From assembly GCA_045592125.1 (NCBI GenBank), contig JAZNUE010000042.1:1-64000 (forward strand): DNA of 64,000 nucleotides, given 5' to 3'. The position numbers and the translations under genes were made by a program. Shown piece by piece: positions 14,121 to 22,988 of this stretch. How positions within the stretch are numbered: the first letter of the stretch is position 1; every line of letters begins with the position of its first letter. The DNA is from HGM04593 sp045592125 (GTDB lineage: Bacteria; Bacteroidota; Bacteroidia; Bacteroidales; Bacteroidaceae). Below the pieces are notes generated by a model that searched no databases, was not told where the DNA came from, and was given only the letters and a program-made list of their open reading frames with translations.

Positions 14121-16334
14121 TTATCTTATTACATCCGCATTGTACCACACGGCGGGGGTGTCGCTCATCTCTATTGTGAGTGTGCCGCCTTTGGCGATGT
14201 CGCTGTGGTTGATGTATGGCAGGCCGTATGGCTTGCCGTTGAGCTTTATGCTCTTGATGTAGATGTTGGTGTCGCTGTTGTTCACTGTCTCAATGACGAA
14301 CTTGCCGCCTTTGACGGTGAGCTCGGCGCGGTCGAAGAGCGGCGAACCGAACCAGTAGCGGGCGCTGGCGGGCTCTACTTCGTAGAAGCCCATTGCCGAC
14401 ATTATGTACCATGCTGACATCTGGCCCATGTCCTCGTTGCCCGAGAGGCCGTCAAAATCGTTGCGGTACTGTGTGGTCATTACCTCGCGTACCCACTTGG
14501 CTGTCTTCTGTGGTTGGCCCATCATGGTGTAGAGGTAGAGGATGTGGTGGCTGGGCTCGTTGCCGTGTGCGAACTGTCCAATCATGCCCGAGATATCGGG
14601 TGAGGGGTCGCCGTCGACTGTCGATGGTGCAAGGAACAGTGAGTCAAGGCGTGCCAGGCATGCTTCCTTGCTGCCGAAGAGGCCGATGTAACCGCCAAGG
14701 TCGTGCGGAACGAGCCATGTGTACTGCCATGCGTTGCCCTCGCAGTAGTCATCGGCGCGGTGTGCCGAGAAGTAGGGGTTGAACGGTGTGCGGAACTTGC
14801 CGTTCTCGTCTACGCCGCGCATAAAACCGGTCTCCTTGTCAAAGAATGTGCGGTAACTGTGGCTCATCTTTGTGAAGTGCTCATAGTCGTCTTGCTTGCC
14901 AAGCGCCTTGGCTGCGTTGGCTGCAGCACCGTCGGCAAGGGCATATTCCATGTCAAAGGCAACAGCCTCGGTAAAAAGGTCGCACGGGATGTAACCGAAC
15001 TTGTGGCGGAACTCCTTGCCGCGCTCTTCGGTGGCGGCAGTCTTCTTTATGGCGGCGAATGCTGCCTCGCGGTCAAAGCCATCAATGCCCTTTACTATGG
15101 CGTCGGCAACAACGGGAATGCCCGGGTCGCCCACCATGCAGTCGGTCTCGTTGCCCCACAGGTGCCATACAGGCAGGTCGCCCTGCTTGTCGCAGATGTC
15201 AACCATTGTGGCAACGAACTCGCCAGCCTTCTCGGGCTGTATTATCGTCATCAGCGGTTGTTTTGCGCGGTATGTATCCCACAGGGAGAAACATGTGTAG
15301 CGTGGCTTGTCGCTGTTGTATATCTTGTCGTCGGCACCGCGGTAGTCGCCGTTGACGTCGCTGAAGAGCATCGGGGCAATCATTGCGTGGTACATTGCGG
15401 TGTAGAATATTTCCTTCTGCTCCCGGCTTTTGCTCTCAATCCTTATTCGCGCGAGTTCCTTTTCCCATGCCTCCACGGCTGCTGTCTGCACCGCTGCAAA
15501 GTCCCAACCGGGCAGTTCCGACTCCATTGCCAGCTTGGCTCCCTCAATGCTCACGGGCGAGATTGCAACCTTCAGCAACACCTCTTCGCCTGCTGCGGTA
15601 CTGAACGACGCACGTCCGTACATATCCTTGTAACCCTTAAGCTCAAACTTATCGAATGGCTTTGCAAGCTCGGCAACAAAGTATATACGCTGGTTTTTGG
15701 CCCATCCTTTTGAGTAACGGTAACCGACAATGCGGTTGTTCCCTTCGGCCTGCATAAAGGCTTCGGTGGTCTCGTCCCAACAACCGCCGTTCTGCAGGTC
15801 AATAACAAGCGCTGCGTCCTGTGCCTCGGGGAAGGTGTAGCGGTGCAAGCCCACGCGCGCCGTGACTGTCATTTCTGCCTTTATCCCGTAGCGTGTGAGC
15901 GGTACCGAATAGTAACCGGCACGGGCAACTTCCTGTGTGCGGTCGGCGGGTGACCACATGCCGCTGTCCTGGTCCTCGGCCATGCCGCGTGCGTAAGTCA
16001 CTTCGCCGGTCACGGGCATTACTGTAACGTCGAAGAGGTCACCAATTCCTGTCCCGCTCAGGTGTGTATGCGAGAAACCTATTACCGTGGCCTCGTCCTG
16101 GTGGTACCCTGAGCACCAGTCCCATGTCTGGTTTATGCTTGTGGGGCCCAGCTGTACCATACCGAACGGTACGCTTGCGCCCACGAATACGTGCCCGTGC
16201 CCGCCGCTGCCAATGAGCGGGTTTACATATTGTGTGAGCGGTTCCTGGGGTGCCTGCTCCTCGCTCTTGGGGGCTGTGGAGCACGATGTCGCAAGAATGA
16301 GCGATAGTGCCAATATGCTGTCCAATGCTTTCAT
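14121..16334 (-). CDS. GH92 alpha-mannosidase lipoprotein (first copy)
   Basis: This 737-residue protein is a calcium-dependent exo-alpha-mannosidase of glycoside hydrolase family 92. The lipobox ATSC places lipidation at Cys18, so it is anchored in the outer membrane or facing the periplasm. The N-terminal sandwich starts YVNPLIGSGGHGHVF. Catalytic-domain stretches include EGNAWQYTWLVPHD (with the general-acid Glu position) and GNEDMGQMSAWYIMSAMGFY (with the general-base Asp). Family members remove alpha-1,2, 1,3 or 1,4 mannose from N-glycans or yeast mannan; the linkage cannot be read here. Its start overlaps the stop of the second GH92 gene by four bases. Confidence 0.95.
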   Translation of the reverse strand: MKALDSILALSLILATSCSTAPKSEEQAPQEPLTQYVNPLIGSGGHGHVFVGASVPFGMVQLGPTSINQTWDWCSGYHQDEATVIGFSHTHLSGTGIGDLFDVTVMPVTGEVTYARGMAEDQDSGMWSPADRTQEVARAGYYSVPLTRYGIKAEMTVTARVGLHRYTFPEAQDAALVIDLQNGGCWDETTEAFMQAEGNNRIVGYRYSKGWAKNQRIYFVAELAKPFDKFELKGYKDMYGRASFSTAAGEEVLLKVAISPVSIEGAKLAMESELPGWDFAAVQTAAVEAWEKELARIRIESKSREQKEIFYTAMYHAMIAPMLFSDVNGDYRGADDKIYNSDKPRYTCFSLWDTYRAKQPLMTIIQPEKAGEFVATMVDICDKQGDLPVWHLWGNETDCMVGDPGIPVVADAIVKGIDGFDREAAFAAIKKTAATEERGKEFRHKFGYIPCDLFTEAVAFDMEYALADGAAANAAKALGKQDDYEHFTKMSHSYRTFFDKETGFMRGVDENGKFRTPFNPYFSAHRADDYCEGNAWQYTWLVPHDLGGYIGLFGSKEACLARLDSLFLAPSTVDGDPSPDISGMIGQFAHGNEPSHHILYLYTMMGQPQKTAKWVREVMTTQYRNDFDGLSGNEDMGQMSAWYIMSAMGFYEVEPASARYWFGSPLFDRAELTVKGGKFVIETVNNSDTNIYIKSIKLNGKPYGLPYINHSDIAKGGTLTIEMSDTPAVWYNADVIR

Positions 16335-18577
16335 TTCGGTTCTTTCTTTAGTTTGATTCTTATATTTGCGTTGTCAAGCAACTGCTTGTGTGTGAGGCGG
16401 TAACCGCTTTTCTTGCCGTTGAGGCTTATACTCTCGATGTAGCGGCTATCCTCGCTTGGGCGGTCGCACTCTATTGTGATGTTGCCCTGCGGGGTGGTAA
16501 TGCTTACCTTGTCGAATACCGGGGTGGTGAGGGTGTAGTGCGGTTCGCCCGGGCAGTCGGGGTAGAATCCCATCATGGAGAACACCGCCCATGCCGACAT
16601 TGTACCGGTGTCGTCGTTGCCCGGAATGCCGTCGGGGGCATTCTTGTAGTGGTTGTCAAGAATCTTGTTCACTTCCTTCTGTGTGCGCCACTCCTCGCCC
16701 TTGAAACGGCTGAAGAGGTATGCATATACAATATCGGGTTCGTTTGCGGGGTCGTAGAGCTCGTTGTCGAACACACCCTGCAGGCTGTTTATGAAACTGC
16801 GCTTGCCGCCCATGAGCCTTGTGAGTCCCTTGATGTCATGCGGAACAGCAAAGGTGTAGCACCATGCCGAAGCCTCGTGGAACCCGGGTACGTTCTCGAA
16901 ATTCTTTCCTGTTGTCGGGTCAAAGTCGCCCAGGAACTCGCCATCCTTCGTGAGGGGGCGCAGTGTGCCATGCTCCTTGCAGAAGTAACGGCGGTAGCTC
17001 TGCGAGCGCTTCAGGAACTCCTTTGCGCGTGCCTTGTCGCCCAACGAGTCGGCAAGCTGCGCAATGGCATAGTCGGCCGAGCAGTACTCGAGTGCATGAG
17101 AAACCGAGTTGTCGCCCGAAAGGTCGCTTGAGAAGTACCACAGGGGGATGAAACCGTCCTTTATATAAGGGTCGATGTCGCGGCGTATGGGGTTGTCCTT
17201 GCCTTCGGTGGTTGCCGACTTGAGCATGCCCTCATAGGCCTTGCCGATGTCAAAATCGCGCAGTCCCTTTATCCAGCTGTCGGCAATGACAATGGCCGCA
17301 GGGTCACCCTCCATGGTGTATGTCTCGCGCCCGAAGAGTTCCCAGCGCGGCAGCCAGCCCCAGTCCTCGTACATGCCAACCATGGTGCGCAGCATGTCGG
17401 TCTGGCGCTCGGGGTAGACAAGCGTGAGCAGCTGGTGAAGGTTGCGGTATGTGTCCCATAGTGAGAATACAGTGTAGCGTGTGTGGTCGCTCTTACCCAC
17501 TCCCGCGCTCTCCATCTTGGGGTACTCGCCGTTTACGTCGCTTATGGTGCTAGGGTGGATGAGCGCATGGTAGAGCGCTGTGTAGAAGATTGTCTGCTGC
17601 TCCTTTGTGCCGCCCTCCACGCGAATGCGTCCCAGGTCGTTGTTCCAGCGTTCCACAGCCTCGGCGTGTACCATGTCAAAGTTCTTGCCTTTCTGTTCGG
17701 CTTCAAGGTTCTCCCATGCGTTCTCTACCGAAACGAATGAGACACCCATCTGCACTGTAATCTGCTCGCCTTCGGCAAGGCCGTCATAACAGAAACGGTA
17801 GCCGATGTTGTCGCCGGCAATCTCCTTGTAGTAATTCTCATATAGTTTGTATGTGCCGTCGTCGGGGGTCCACTCGGCCTCAACGCCGCTCAATGCAGGC
17901 TGGAATTTCCATGGACCTTCGCTTGTGGGCGCTTTTGATACCCTCATGGCAAAATAGATGGGGAACACCGCCTGTGTGGTGTAGCAGAACGTACCCAGTA
18001 CCTTGAAACCCTCAATCTCGGTCTCGCTCACGCGTCGCACCATGGCGCCGCACTCATTGGTGAGGCCCTGTCCCAGGTTCAGTATAATGTTTCCCTTGCC
18101 TGCGGGGAATGTGTAGCGCTCGCACGCGCTGCGTGTGGTTGCCGTAACTTCGGTCTTTATGCCGTACTTCGTAAGCCGGTTGCTGTAGTAGCCTGGCGAG
18201 GCGGTCTCGTCGGTATACTCTGTGCCGTATGTGAAATAGTTTACGTCAGGCTCTCCCGCCGTGGGCATTACCAGCAGCGAAGAGGCCTCGGGGCAGCCAA
18301 CGCCGCTCAGGGCAACATGCGCATATCCGGTGAAGAACCTGTTGTTGTACTCATAGGGTGCCGACCACCAGCGGCTGTCCTTGTCAAAGACATTGAGGTC
18401 CGAACCCATGACGTTGAACGGTACAACCGACATCATTCCGTTGGGCGTTACTGCGCCCGGGTTTGTTGTGCCGAAGTTGGTTGTACCTATAAACGGGTTT
18501 ACCAGCCTGGCCGGTTCCTGTGCGCCCGCAACGGCCGCGGTGAGCAGCAGTGACAGTAGCAATGTCGTCTTCTTCAT
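16331..18577 (-). CDS. GH92 alpha-mannosidase, periplasmic (second copy)
   Basis: This 748-residue GH92 protein has a cleavable signal peptide ending AVAGA-QEP and no lipobox, so it is probably periplasmic, unlike its neighbour. The start LVNPFIGTTNFGTTNPG is family-typical. At the catalytic sites it reads HEASAWCYTFAVPHD and GNDDTGTMSAWAVFSMMGFY. The change from EGNAWQY to HEASAWCY relative to the other copy suggests a different linkage or aglycone. The gene lies 6 bases after the ROK kinase and overlaps the next GH92 by four bases, so the pair is probably coupled. Confidence 0.95.
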   Translation of the reverse strand: MKKTTLLLSLLLTAAVAGAQEPARLVNPFIGTTNFGTTNPGAVTPNGMMSVVPFNVMGSDLNVFDKDSRWWSAPYEYNNRFFTGYAHVALSGVGCPEASSLLVMPTAGEPDVNYFTYGTEYTDETASPGYYSNRLTKYGIKTEVTATTRSACERYTFPAGKGNIILNLGQGLTNECGAMVRRVSETEIEGFKVLGTFCYTTQAVFPIYFAMRVSKAPTSEGPWKFQPALSGVEAEWTPDDGTYKLYENYYKEIAGDNIGYRFCYDGLAEGEQITVQMGVSFVSVENAWENLEAEQKGKNFDMVHAEAVERWNNDLGRIRVEGGTKEQQTIFYTALYHALIHPSTISDVNGEYPKMESAGVGKSDHTRYTVFSLWDTYRNLHQLLTLVYPERQTDMLRTMVGMYEDWGWLPRWELFGRETYTMEGDPAAIVIADSWIKGLRDFDIGKAYEGMLKSATTEGKDNPIRRDIDPYIKDGFIPLWYFSSDLSGDNSVSHALEYCSADYAIAQLADSLGDKARAKEFLKRSQSYRRYFCKEHGTLRPLTKDGEFLGDFDPTTGKNFENVPGFHEASAWCYTFAVPHDIKGLTRLMGGKRSFINSLQGVFDNELYDPANEPDIVYAYLFSRFKGEEWRTQKEVNKILDNHYKNAPDGIPGNDDTGTMSAWAVFSMMGFYPDCPGEPHYTLTTPVFDKVSITTPQGNITIECDRPSEDSRYIESISLNGKKSGYRLTHKQLLDNANIRIKLKKEPK

Positions 18578-18583
18578 AGCCTG

Positions 18584-19684
18584 TTATCTTTTGTCCAGTT
18601 CGCTCAAGGCAAATGCATATGCTCCAACCGAGACGGCCTTGCTTGCACCTAATTTTGATATTGCAATACCCACGCGCTTCTGGCTGTCATAATCGACATA
18701 CCTCTCTTCGCCGTAGACTTTCACTTTCTTTACTTCGCCCTTTGCAAAAAGTTCGAATTCATCGGGATTTTCAAGGTCATATACCTTCATCTGCACAAGG
18801 CTTACCTCGTCACCGCCAAGAGTGTGCAGCTTTGAGCGCATTTCCTCAAGCAGCGCAGGCATTATCCAGCGGCTTGCAGCCGACACACCGCCGCCAATGA
18901 CAACAAGGCCGTCAATGATTGTAACGGCCGTTGAGATTGCAGCGCCGGCAATCCTGCCAAGCGAAGCGAATGCCTCCTTTGCAGCCTCGCGGTCGCCCTG
19001 GCGTGTGCCGTCGGCAATCTCGCATATATCCTTCGGGGTAAGACCGTGGCCGGGGTTACCGCTCTTCTCGCCATATACTCGCTTTACCGCACGTATGGCA
19101 ACGCCTTCCTCGACAATGACTTCGGGCATCTCCTTGTGGCGCAGGCAGAATGTCTCCACGCATGAGTTGTCGCCGCGGTTCAGGCGGTTGTCAATCACCA
19201 CGCCAATGCCAAAGCCTGTACCCAATGTATAGCCTATGAGGTTCTTGTACTGTTTTGTGGAACCGAGTTCCTTCAGGCGGCTGTTGATTTCGGGCAGCAC
19301 ACCGCAGAGCGCCTCGCCGTATGCGAAGAGGTCGCCGTCGTTGTTTATGAACACGGGCACGCCGAACTGTTTCTCAAGGAATGCGCCCAGCGCCACGCCC
19401 TCGCGGAACGATGGGAAGTTGGGCAGGTAGCCGCCGATAATCCCGTTAGGGTAGTCGGCCGGGCCGGGGAACGCGAAACTTATTGCAACAGGCTTCTCTT
19501 CCAATTTGTCGAATACCTGGCGGAATCCGTTTACCATGTTCTGCAGGCAGAGGTCAAGGTCGTGCGACTGGGCCGGGACTGATACTGGCTCTATAATGAA
19601 TTCTCCGGCCCTCATGGCGCCGAAAACAAAGTTTGTGCCACCCGCGTCAAGCGTGGCTACAATGCGGTTATCTTTTTTGTACAT
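18584..19684 (-). CDS. ROK-family sugar kinase
   Basis: This 366-residue cytoplasmic kinase opens with LDAGGTNFVFGA, the ATP phosphate loop of ROK proteins, and has INNDGDLFAYGEA with the catalytic Asp and GYTLGTGFGIGVV as a later ATP-site strand. There is no N-terminal helix-turn-helix, so it is an enzyme and not a ROK repressor. The usual zinc motif CxCGxxGCxE is absent. Lying between mannosidases, it most likely phosphorylates released mannose or glucose; substrate choice is inference. It sits 6 bases before the second GH92 gene and 48 bases after the GH5 gene. Confidence 0.9.
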   Translation of the reverse strand: MYKKDNRIVATLDAGGTNFVFGAMRAGEFIIEPVSVPAQSHDLDLCLQNMVNGFRQVFDKLEEKPVAISFAFPGPADYPNGIIGGYLPNFPSFREGVALGAFLEKQFGVPVFINNDGDLFAYGEALCGVLPEINSRLKELGSTKQYKNLIGYTLGTGFGIGVVIDNRLNRGDNSCVETFCLRHKEMPEVIVEEGVAIRAVKRVYGEKSGNPGHGLTPKDICEIADGTRQGDREAAKEAFASLGRIAGAAISTAVTIIDGLVVIGGGVSAASRWIMPALLEEMRSKLHTLGGDEVSLVQMKVYDLENPDEFELFAKGEVKKVKVYGEERYVDYDSQKRVGIAISKLGASKAVSVGAYAFALSELDKR

Positions 19685-19732
19685 AGCTGTTATAAGTTTT
19701 TGTCTCGTTAATGCCTGAATGGCATAATGATG

Positions 19733-21055
19733 TTATCTGTCTATCTCTCTTGAATACTTCCTTATAATGTTAATGGTAGTTGTGTCGCAGTCGAATACCG
19801 AGTACCATCCCTGCGGTTCGTGCGGCGGGTCGCACAGGTAGTCATCGCCTGGCTGCCATACAAGGCCGCGCGGGCGTCCGCTGCCGCCCCAGCCCCAGAA
19901 GTTGCAGCCAGCGATGGGGCCGTTCTCATCGGCGCTTTTCTTTACTTGCTCAAAGATGAACGAGTAGAAGATGTCGCGGCTCTCTGTCGTTATGCCAACG
20001 CCCGGGACATTGCCCTTGCGTGAGAATCCGAACTCCTCTATTACCAAAGGCTTGTCTATCCTCTTTGCCATTGCAATGTGCTCGTCGATGTACTTCCCGC
20101 TCTCTATGCAGGCGTTCTCAATACCGCTGTCGGGGTCGGAGCGCGGCGCCCATCCCCAGTTCACCGGCCATATGTGTATTGTAAGGTAGTCAATGTTGCT
20201 GTCAGCATGTATGCGCTCGCAAAGCTCAGCGTCCACTTCGCAACCAATGTAACCTTCGCTGCCTGTCGATACAAGGTGGTTGCTGTCAATGCTCTTTATC
20301 AATGCGGCGGCCTTTGCTATCCACTCCGCGAAAAGTTCCTTGTTCTCCTTTGAGAAGGCGCGTGGTTCGTTGCACAGCTGCCACGACATTATTGCAGGCT
20401 CGTCCTTGTAGGCCCGCCCAGTTATGCTGTTTGTGCGCGATACAATGTTCTTTATATAGTCATAGTACATTTCAAGTGCTTTCGGTTCGCGAGCGAAGCT
20501 TGCACAGTAGTCAACATAGCGGTTGTATCCTCCATCCTCGTTGGTGTTTGGCGAGTCGCCATATCCGCACTCCTTCAGGTAGAACCCGAAACCTCCGCTC
20601 CAGTCCCATGCATTGTTGAGATAAATTACTGCTGTCATGTCTCGCTTTTCAAGTTCGGCAATGGCAAAGTCCAGTCCCTGCAGAATTGTGTCGTTGAGTA
20701 CACCCGGCGAAATCTGCAGGTATGGTTTTGCAGGGTTGGCAAGGTCGCTGCCCGCGTCGGGGCCGGCGAGAATCCTCAGGTTAGTTACGCCAATTTCCTT
20801 GAGATTGTCGAGTTCCTTGCAGAAACGCTCCCTGTCGCCGCCCTCGCCAGTAGAGGCGAGCACGCTGGCATACCACAGGTTTGTGCCAATGTAGCGGTAG
20901 GGGGCGCCGCCTCTCATCAGCCGTGTGCCGTCCGTGGCCACGAAACATGCCCCGTCCTTCTCGTCTGTGTCTTCCTTGCCTTTCACGGCATTTGCGCTAC
21001 AGGCAGCAAACAGCATAGTCGCCATTATCAGTAATAGATTCCTAAAGGTCTTCAT
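19733..21055 (-). CDS. GH5-family beta-mannanase-like lipoprotein
   Basis: This 440-residue protein is a lipoprotein (LFAAC, Cys19) with a GH5 (beta/alpha)8 barrel. SWQLCNEP holds the acid/base Glu (about 230) and VIEEFGFS the nucleophile Glu (about 341). Overall layout and length resemble endo-beta-1,4-mannanases (GH5 subfamily 7). Next to two alpha-mannosidases, the substrate could instead be the beta-linked mannose of an N-glycan core, so exo-beta-mannosidase activity is the alternative. It is the first gene of the operon GH5, ROK, GH92, GH92. Confidence 0.88.
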   Translation of the reverse strand: MKTFRNLLLIMATMLFAACSANAVKGKEDTDEKDGACFVATDGTRLMRGGAPYRYIGTNLWYASVLASTGEGGDRERFCKELDNLKEIGVTNLRILAGPDAGSDLANPAKPYLQISPGVLNDTILQGLDFAIAELEKRDMTAVIYLNNAWDWSGGFGFYLKECGYGDSPNTNEDGGYNRYVDYCASFAREPKALEMYYDYIKNIVSRTNSITGRAYKDEPAIMSWQLCNEPRAFSKENKELFAEWIAKAAALIKSIDSNHLVSTGSEGYIGCEVDAELCERIHADSNIDYLTIHIWPVNWGWAPRSDPDSGIENACIESGKYIDEHIAMAKRIDKPLVIEEFGFSRKGNVPGVGITTESRDIFYSFIFEQVKKSADENGPIAGCNFWGWGGSGRPRGLVWQPGDDYLCDPPHEPQGWYSVFDCDTTTINIIRKYSREIDR

Positions 21056-21084
21056 CCTGTTGTTATGGTTATCCGTTAATTCTG

Positions 21085-21115
21085 CGAAGTTAGCAATTTG
21101 TGGTAAAGAAACGAA
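21085..21115 (-). promoter_or_regulatory. Predicted promoter of the mannose-glycan operon
   Basis: On the minus strand TAACTTCG (21092-21085) fits TAnnTTTG with one mismatch. TTCG (21115-21112) lies 19 bases upstream as a one-mismatch -33. It would start transcription shortly before ATG 21055. Confidence 0.45.
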
Positions 21116-21218
21116 TTTTTATATATTTTTTTCCTCGGCAGGCCCGAAAGTTATATTCATAAAATGTGTGCCAGTGCATTTTTTCGCCCGGCGGCCGATG
21201 TTTTTTGTGAACAATTTA

Positions 21219-21226
21219 TATCTTTG
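21219..21226 (+). promoter_or_regulatory. Predicted -7 element of the SlyD-like gene
   Basis: TATCTTTG matches TAnnTTTG exactly and lies 42 bases before the start codon. The -33 region is a T run without a clear TTTG at the usual distance. Confidence 0.5.
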
Positions 21227-21267
21227 CAGGATAAACAGGTGCAATTTAATAATAATAAATACCAATC

Positions 21268-21840
21268 ATGGAAATTACAAACAGATACCTGCGTGTTGAG
21301 TACACGCTCTATTCACACCGTGGCGATGTATGCGAGGAGGTTGAGAAGGCAACCCGCGAGCAGCCTTTTGCATTCCTCACAGGTGTAGGCTACACCCTTG
21401 ACGCCTTTGAGGAGAACCTCAAGGACCTGAAGAAGGGCGATACGTTTGACTTTACCATTCCTTTTGCCGACGCGTACGGCGAGTATGACCCTGACCATGT
21501 GCAGGACTTTGACAGGGAGGTGTTTACAATCGATGGCAAGTTCGACTCGGCGCACATATACGAAGGGAATGTGGTTGAGATGATGCGTGCCGACCGCTCT
21601 CCCATCCTGGGTACAGTGAAGGAGGTTACTCCCGTGAAGGTGGTGATGGACTTCAACCATCCTCTTGCAGGTTGCGACCTGCAGTTCGTTGGCAGTGTGG
21701 TTGAGGCCCGCCAGGCCAAGGAACCTGAGCTCAAGAAGTTCTACGATTCTATCAAGGCCTCATGCAGCTGCGGCGGAGGCTGCAGCGGCTGTGGCGGAGG
21801 CTGCGGTGACGGTGACTGCGAGGGCGGCTGCTGCCACTGA
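21268..21840 (+). CDS. slyD: SlyD-like FKBP peptidyl-prolyl isomerase with cysteine-rich tail
   Basis: This 190-residue protein has an FKBP domain split by an insert-in-flap as in SlyD. The core comprises FLTGVGYTLDAFEENLKDLK (about 36-55) and PFADAYGEYDP, then the chaperone flap (about 75-130), then the closing strand VMDFNHPLAGCDLQF. It should be a cytoplasmic prolyl isomerase and chaperone. The last 26 residues contain eight Cys, many Gly and a terminal His, suggesting a nickel or zinc site like the metal-binding tail of E. coli SlyD. The spacing is more CxC/CxxC-like and less His-rich than in E. coli. aroC begins 15 bases downstream. Confidence 0.92.
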   Translation: MEITNRYLRVEYTLYSHRGDVCEEVEKATREQPFAFLTGVGYTLDAFEENLKDLKKGDTFDFTIPFADAYGEYDPDHVQDFDREVFTIDGKFDSAHIYEGNVVEMMRADRSPILGTVKEVTPVKVVMDFNHPLAGCDLQFVGSVVEARQAKEPELKKFYDSIKASCSCGGGCSGCGGGCGDGDCEGGCCH

Positions 21841-21855
21841 TAACACTGGACTGGC

Positions 21856-22938
21856 ATGAACAGCTTTGGCCAACTGCTACGCCTTACAACCTTCGGCGAG
21901 TCGCATGGCGCGGCAATAGGGGGTGTGCTCGATGGTTTCCCTGCCGGGGTATCCATTGACGAGGAGTTTGTGCGCAGCGAGATGCTGCGGCGCCGTCCGG
22001 GGCAGAGCGCGATAACCACCCAGCGCAATGAGCAGGACGAGGTGCAGTTCCTCTCGGGCATATTCGAGGGGCGCTCGACTGGCACTCCCATTGCATTCAT
22101 TATAGCGAACAGCAACAGCCGTAGCGGCGATTACGAGAACCTGCGCGAGGCGTTCCGCCCGTCGCATGCCGACTATGTGTATGACCGCAAGTACGGCATA
22201 CGCGACCACCGTGGCGGGGGGCGCTCGTCGGCCCGCGAGACGGCTGTGCGTGTATGTGCAGGCGCGCTTGCCAGGCTCGCGCTCAGGCAACTGGGGATTG
22301 AGGTGCAGGCGTTTACGTCGCAAGTGGGGGAGATTGTGCTCGACGGGGACTATACCGCCTATGACCTCTCGCTTGCCGAGACGAATGCCGTGCGCTGCCC
22401 GCATGCCGGCAAGGCGGCCGAGATGGAACGCCTGATAATGGAGGTGAAGCGCGACGGCGACACCGTGGGCGGGGTAGTGACATGCGTAGTGAAGGGCGCT
22501 CCAGTAGGGCTGGGCGAACCGCTGTACGGCAAGCTTACGTCATCGCTTGCCCATGCCATGCTATCGATAAATGCCGCTAAGGGCTTTGAGTTCGGCAACG
22601 GCTTTGCCGCGGCAGCAGGGCGAGGCTCGCAGCAGAATGACATATTCTGCAATAATGACGGCGGCATTGCCACCAGGAGCAATAACAGCGGCGGAATACA
22701 GGGTGGCATATCAAACGGCAACGACATATACTTCCGCGTGGCGTTCAAACCTGTGGCGACGCTGCTGAAGGAGCAGCCTACTGTGACACGCGACGGCCGG
22801 GAGACAACCTTGCTAGCGCGCGGCCGCCACGACCCATGTGTGGTCCCCAGGGCGGTGCCTGTCGTAGAGGCCATGGCTGCACTCGCCGTGCTCGACCATT
22901 ATATGCTTGCCCGTGCCAAGGACCGCATGTTTATATAA
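21856..22938 (+). CDS. aroC: Chorismate synthase
   Basis: This 360-residue enzyme makes chorismate from EPSP using reduced FMN, the last shared step to aromatic amino acids. Signature regions are GESHGAAIGGVLDGFPAG at the N-terminus, RPSHADYVYDRKYGIRDHRG, and GRSSARETAVRVCAG. Length is normal. Probably cotranscribed with the SlyD-like gene. A GC-rich hairpin follows the stop. Confidence 0.97.
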   Translation: MNSFGQLLRLTTFGESHGAAIGGVLDGFPAGVSIDEEFVRSEMLRRRPGQSAITTQRNEQDEVQFLSGIFEGRSTGTPIAFIIANSNSRSGDYENLREAFRPSHADYVYDRKYGIRDHRGGGRSSARETAVRVCAGALARLALRQLGIEVQAFTSQVGEIVLDGDYTAYDLSLAETNAVRCPHAGKAAEMERLIMEVKRDGDTVGGVVTCVVKGAPVGLGEPLYGKLTSSLAHAMLSINAAKGFEFGNGFAAAAGRGSQQNDIFCNNDGGIATRSNNSGGIQGGISNGNDIYFRVAFKPVATLLKEQPTVTRDGRETTLLARGRHDPCVVPRAVPVVEAMAALAVLDHYMLARAKDRMFI

Positions 22939-22949
22939 CACGAAAAACC

Positions 22950-22971
22950 GGGAGCTGCCGCGGCAGTTCCC
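22950..22971 (+). other. GC-rich hairpin between aroC and the DUF6057 gene
   Basis: GGGAGCTGCC (22950-22959) pairs with GGCAGTTCCC (22962-22971) with one G-T wobble and a 2-base loop. No T run follows, so complete termination is unlikely. It may partly terminate transcription or protect the upstream mRNA end. Confidence 0.5.
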
Positions 22972-22988
22972 CCAGAACCACATAAATC

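Noticed and set aside
22950..22971. Hairpin after aroC as a full terminator
   Set aside because: There is no T run, and the next gene is only 18 bases away on the same strand.
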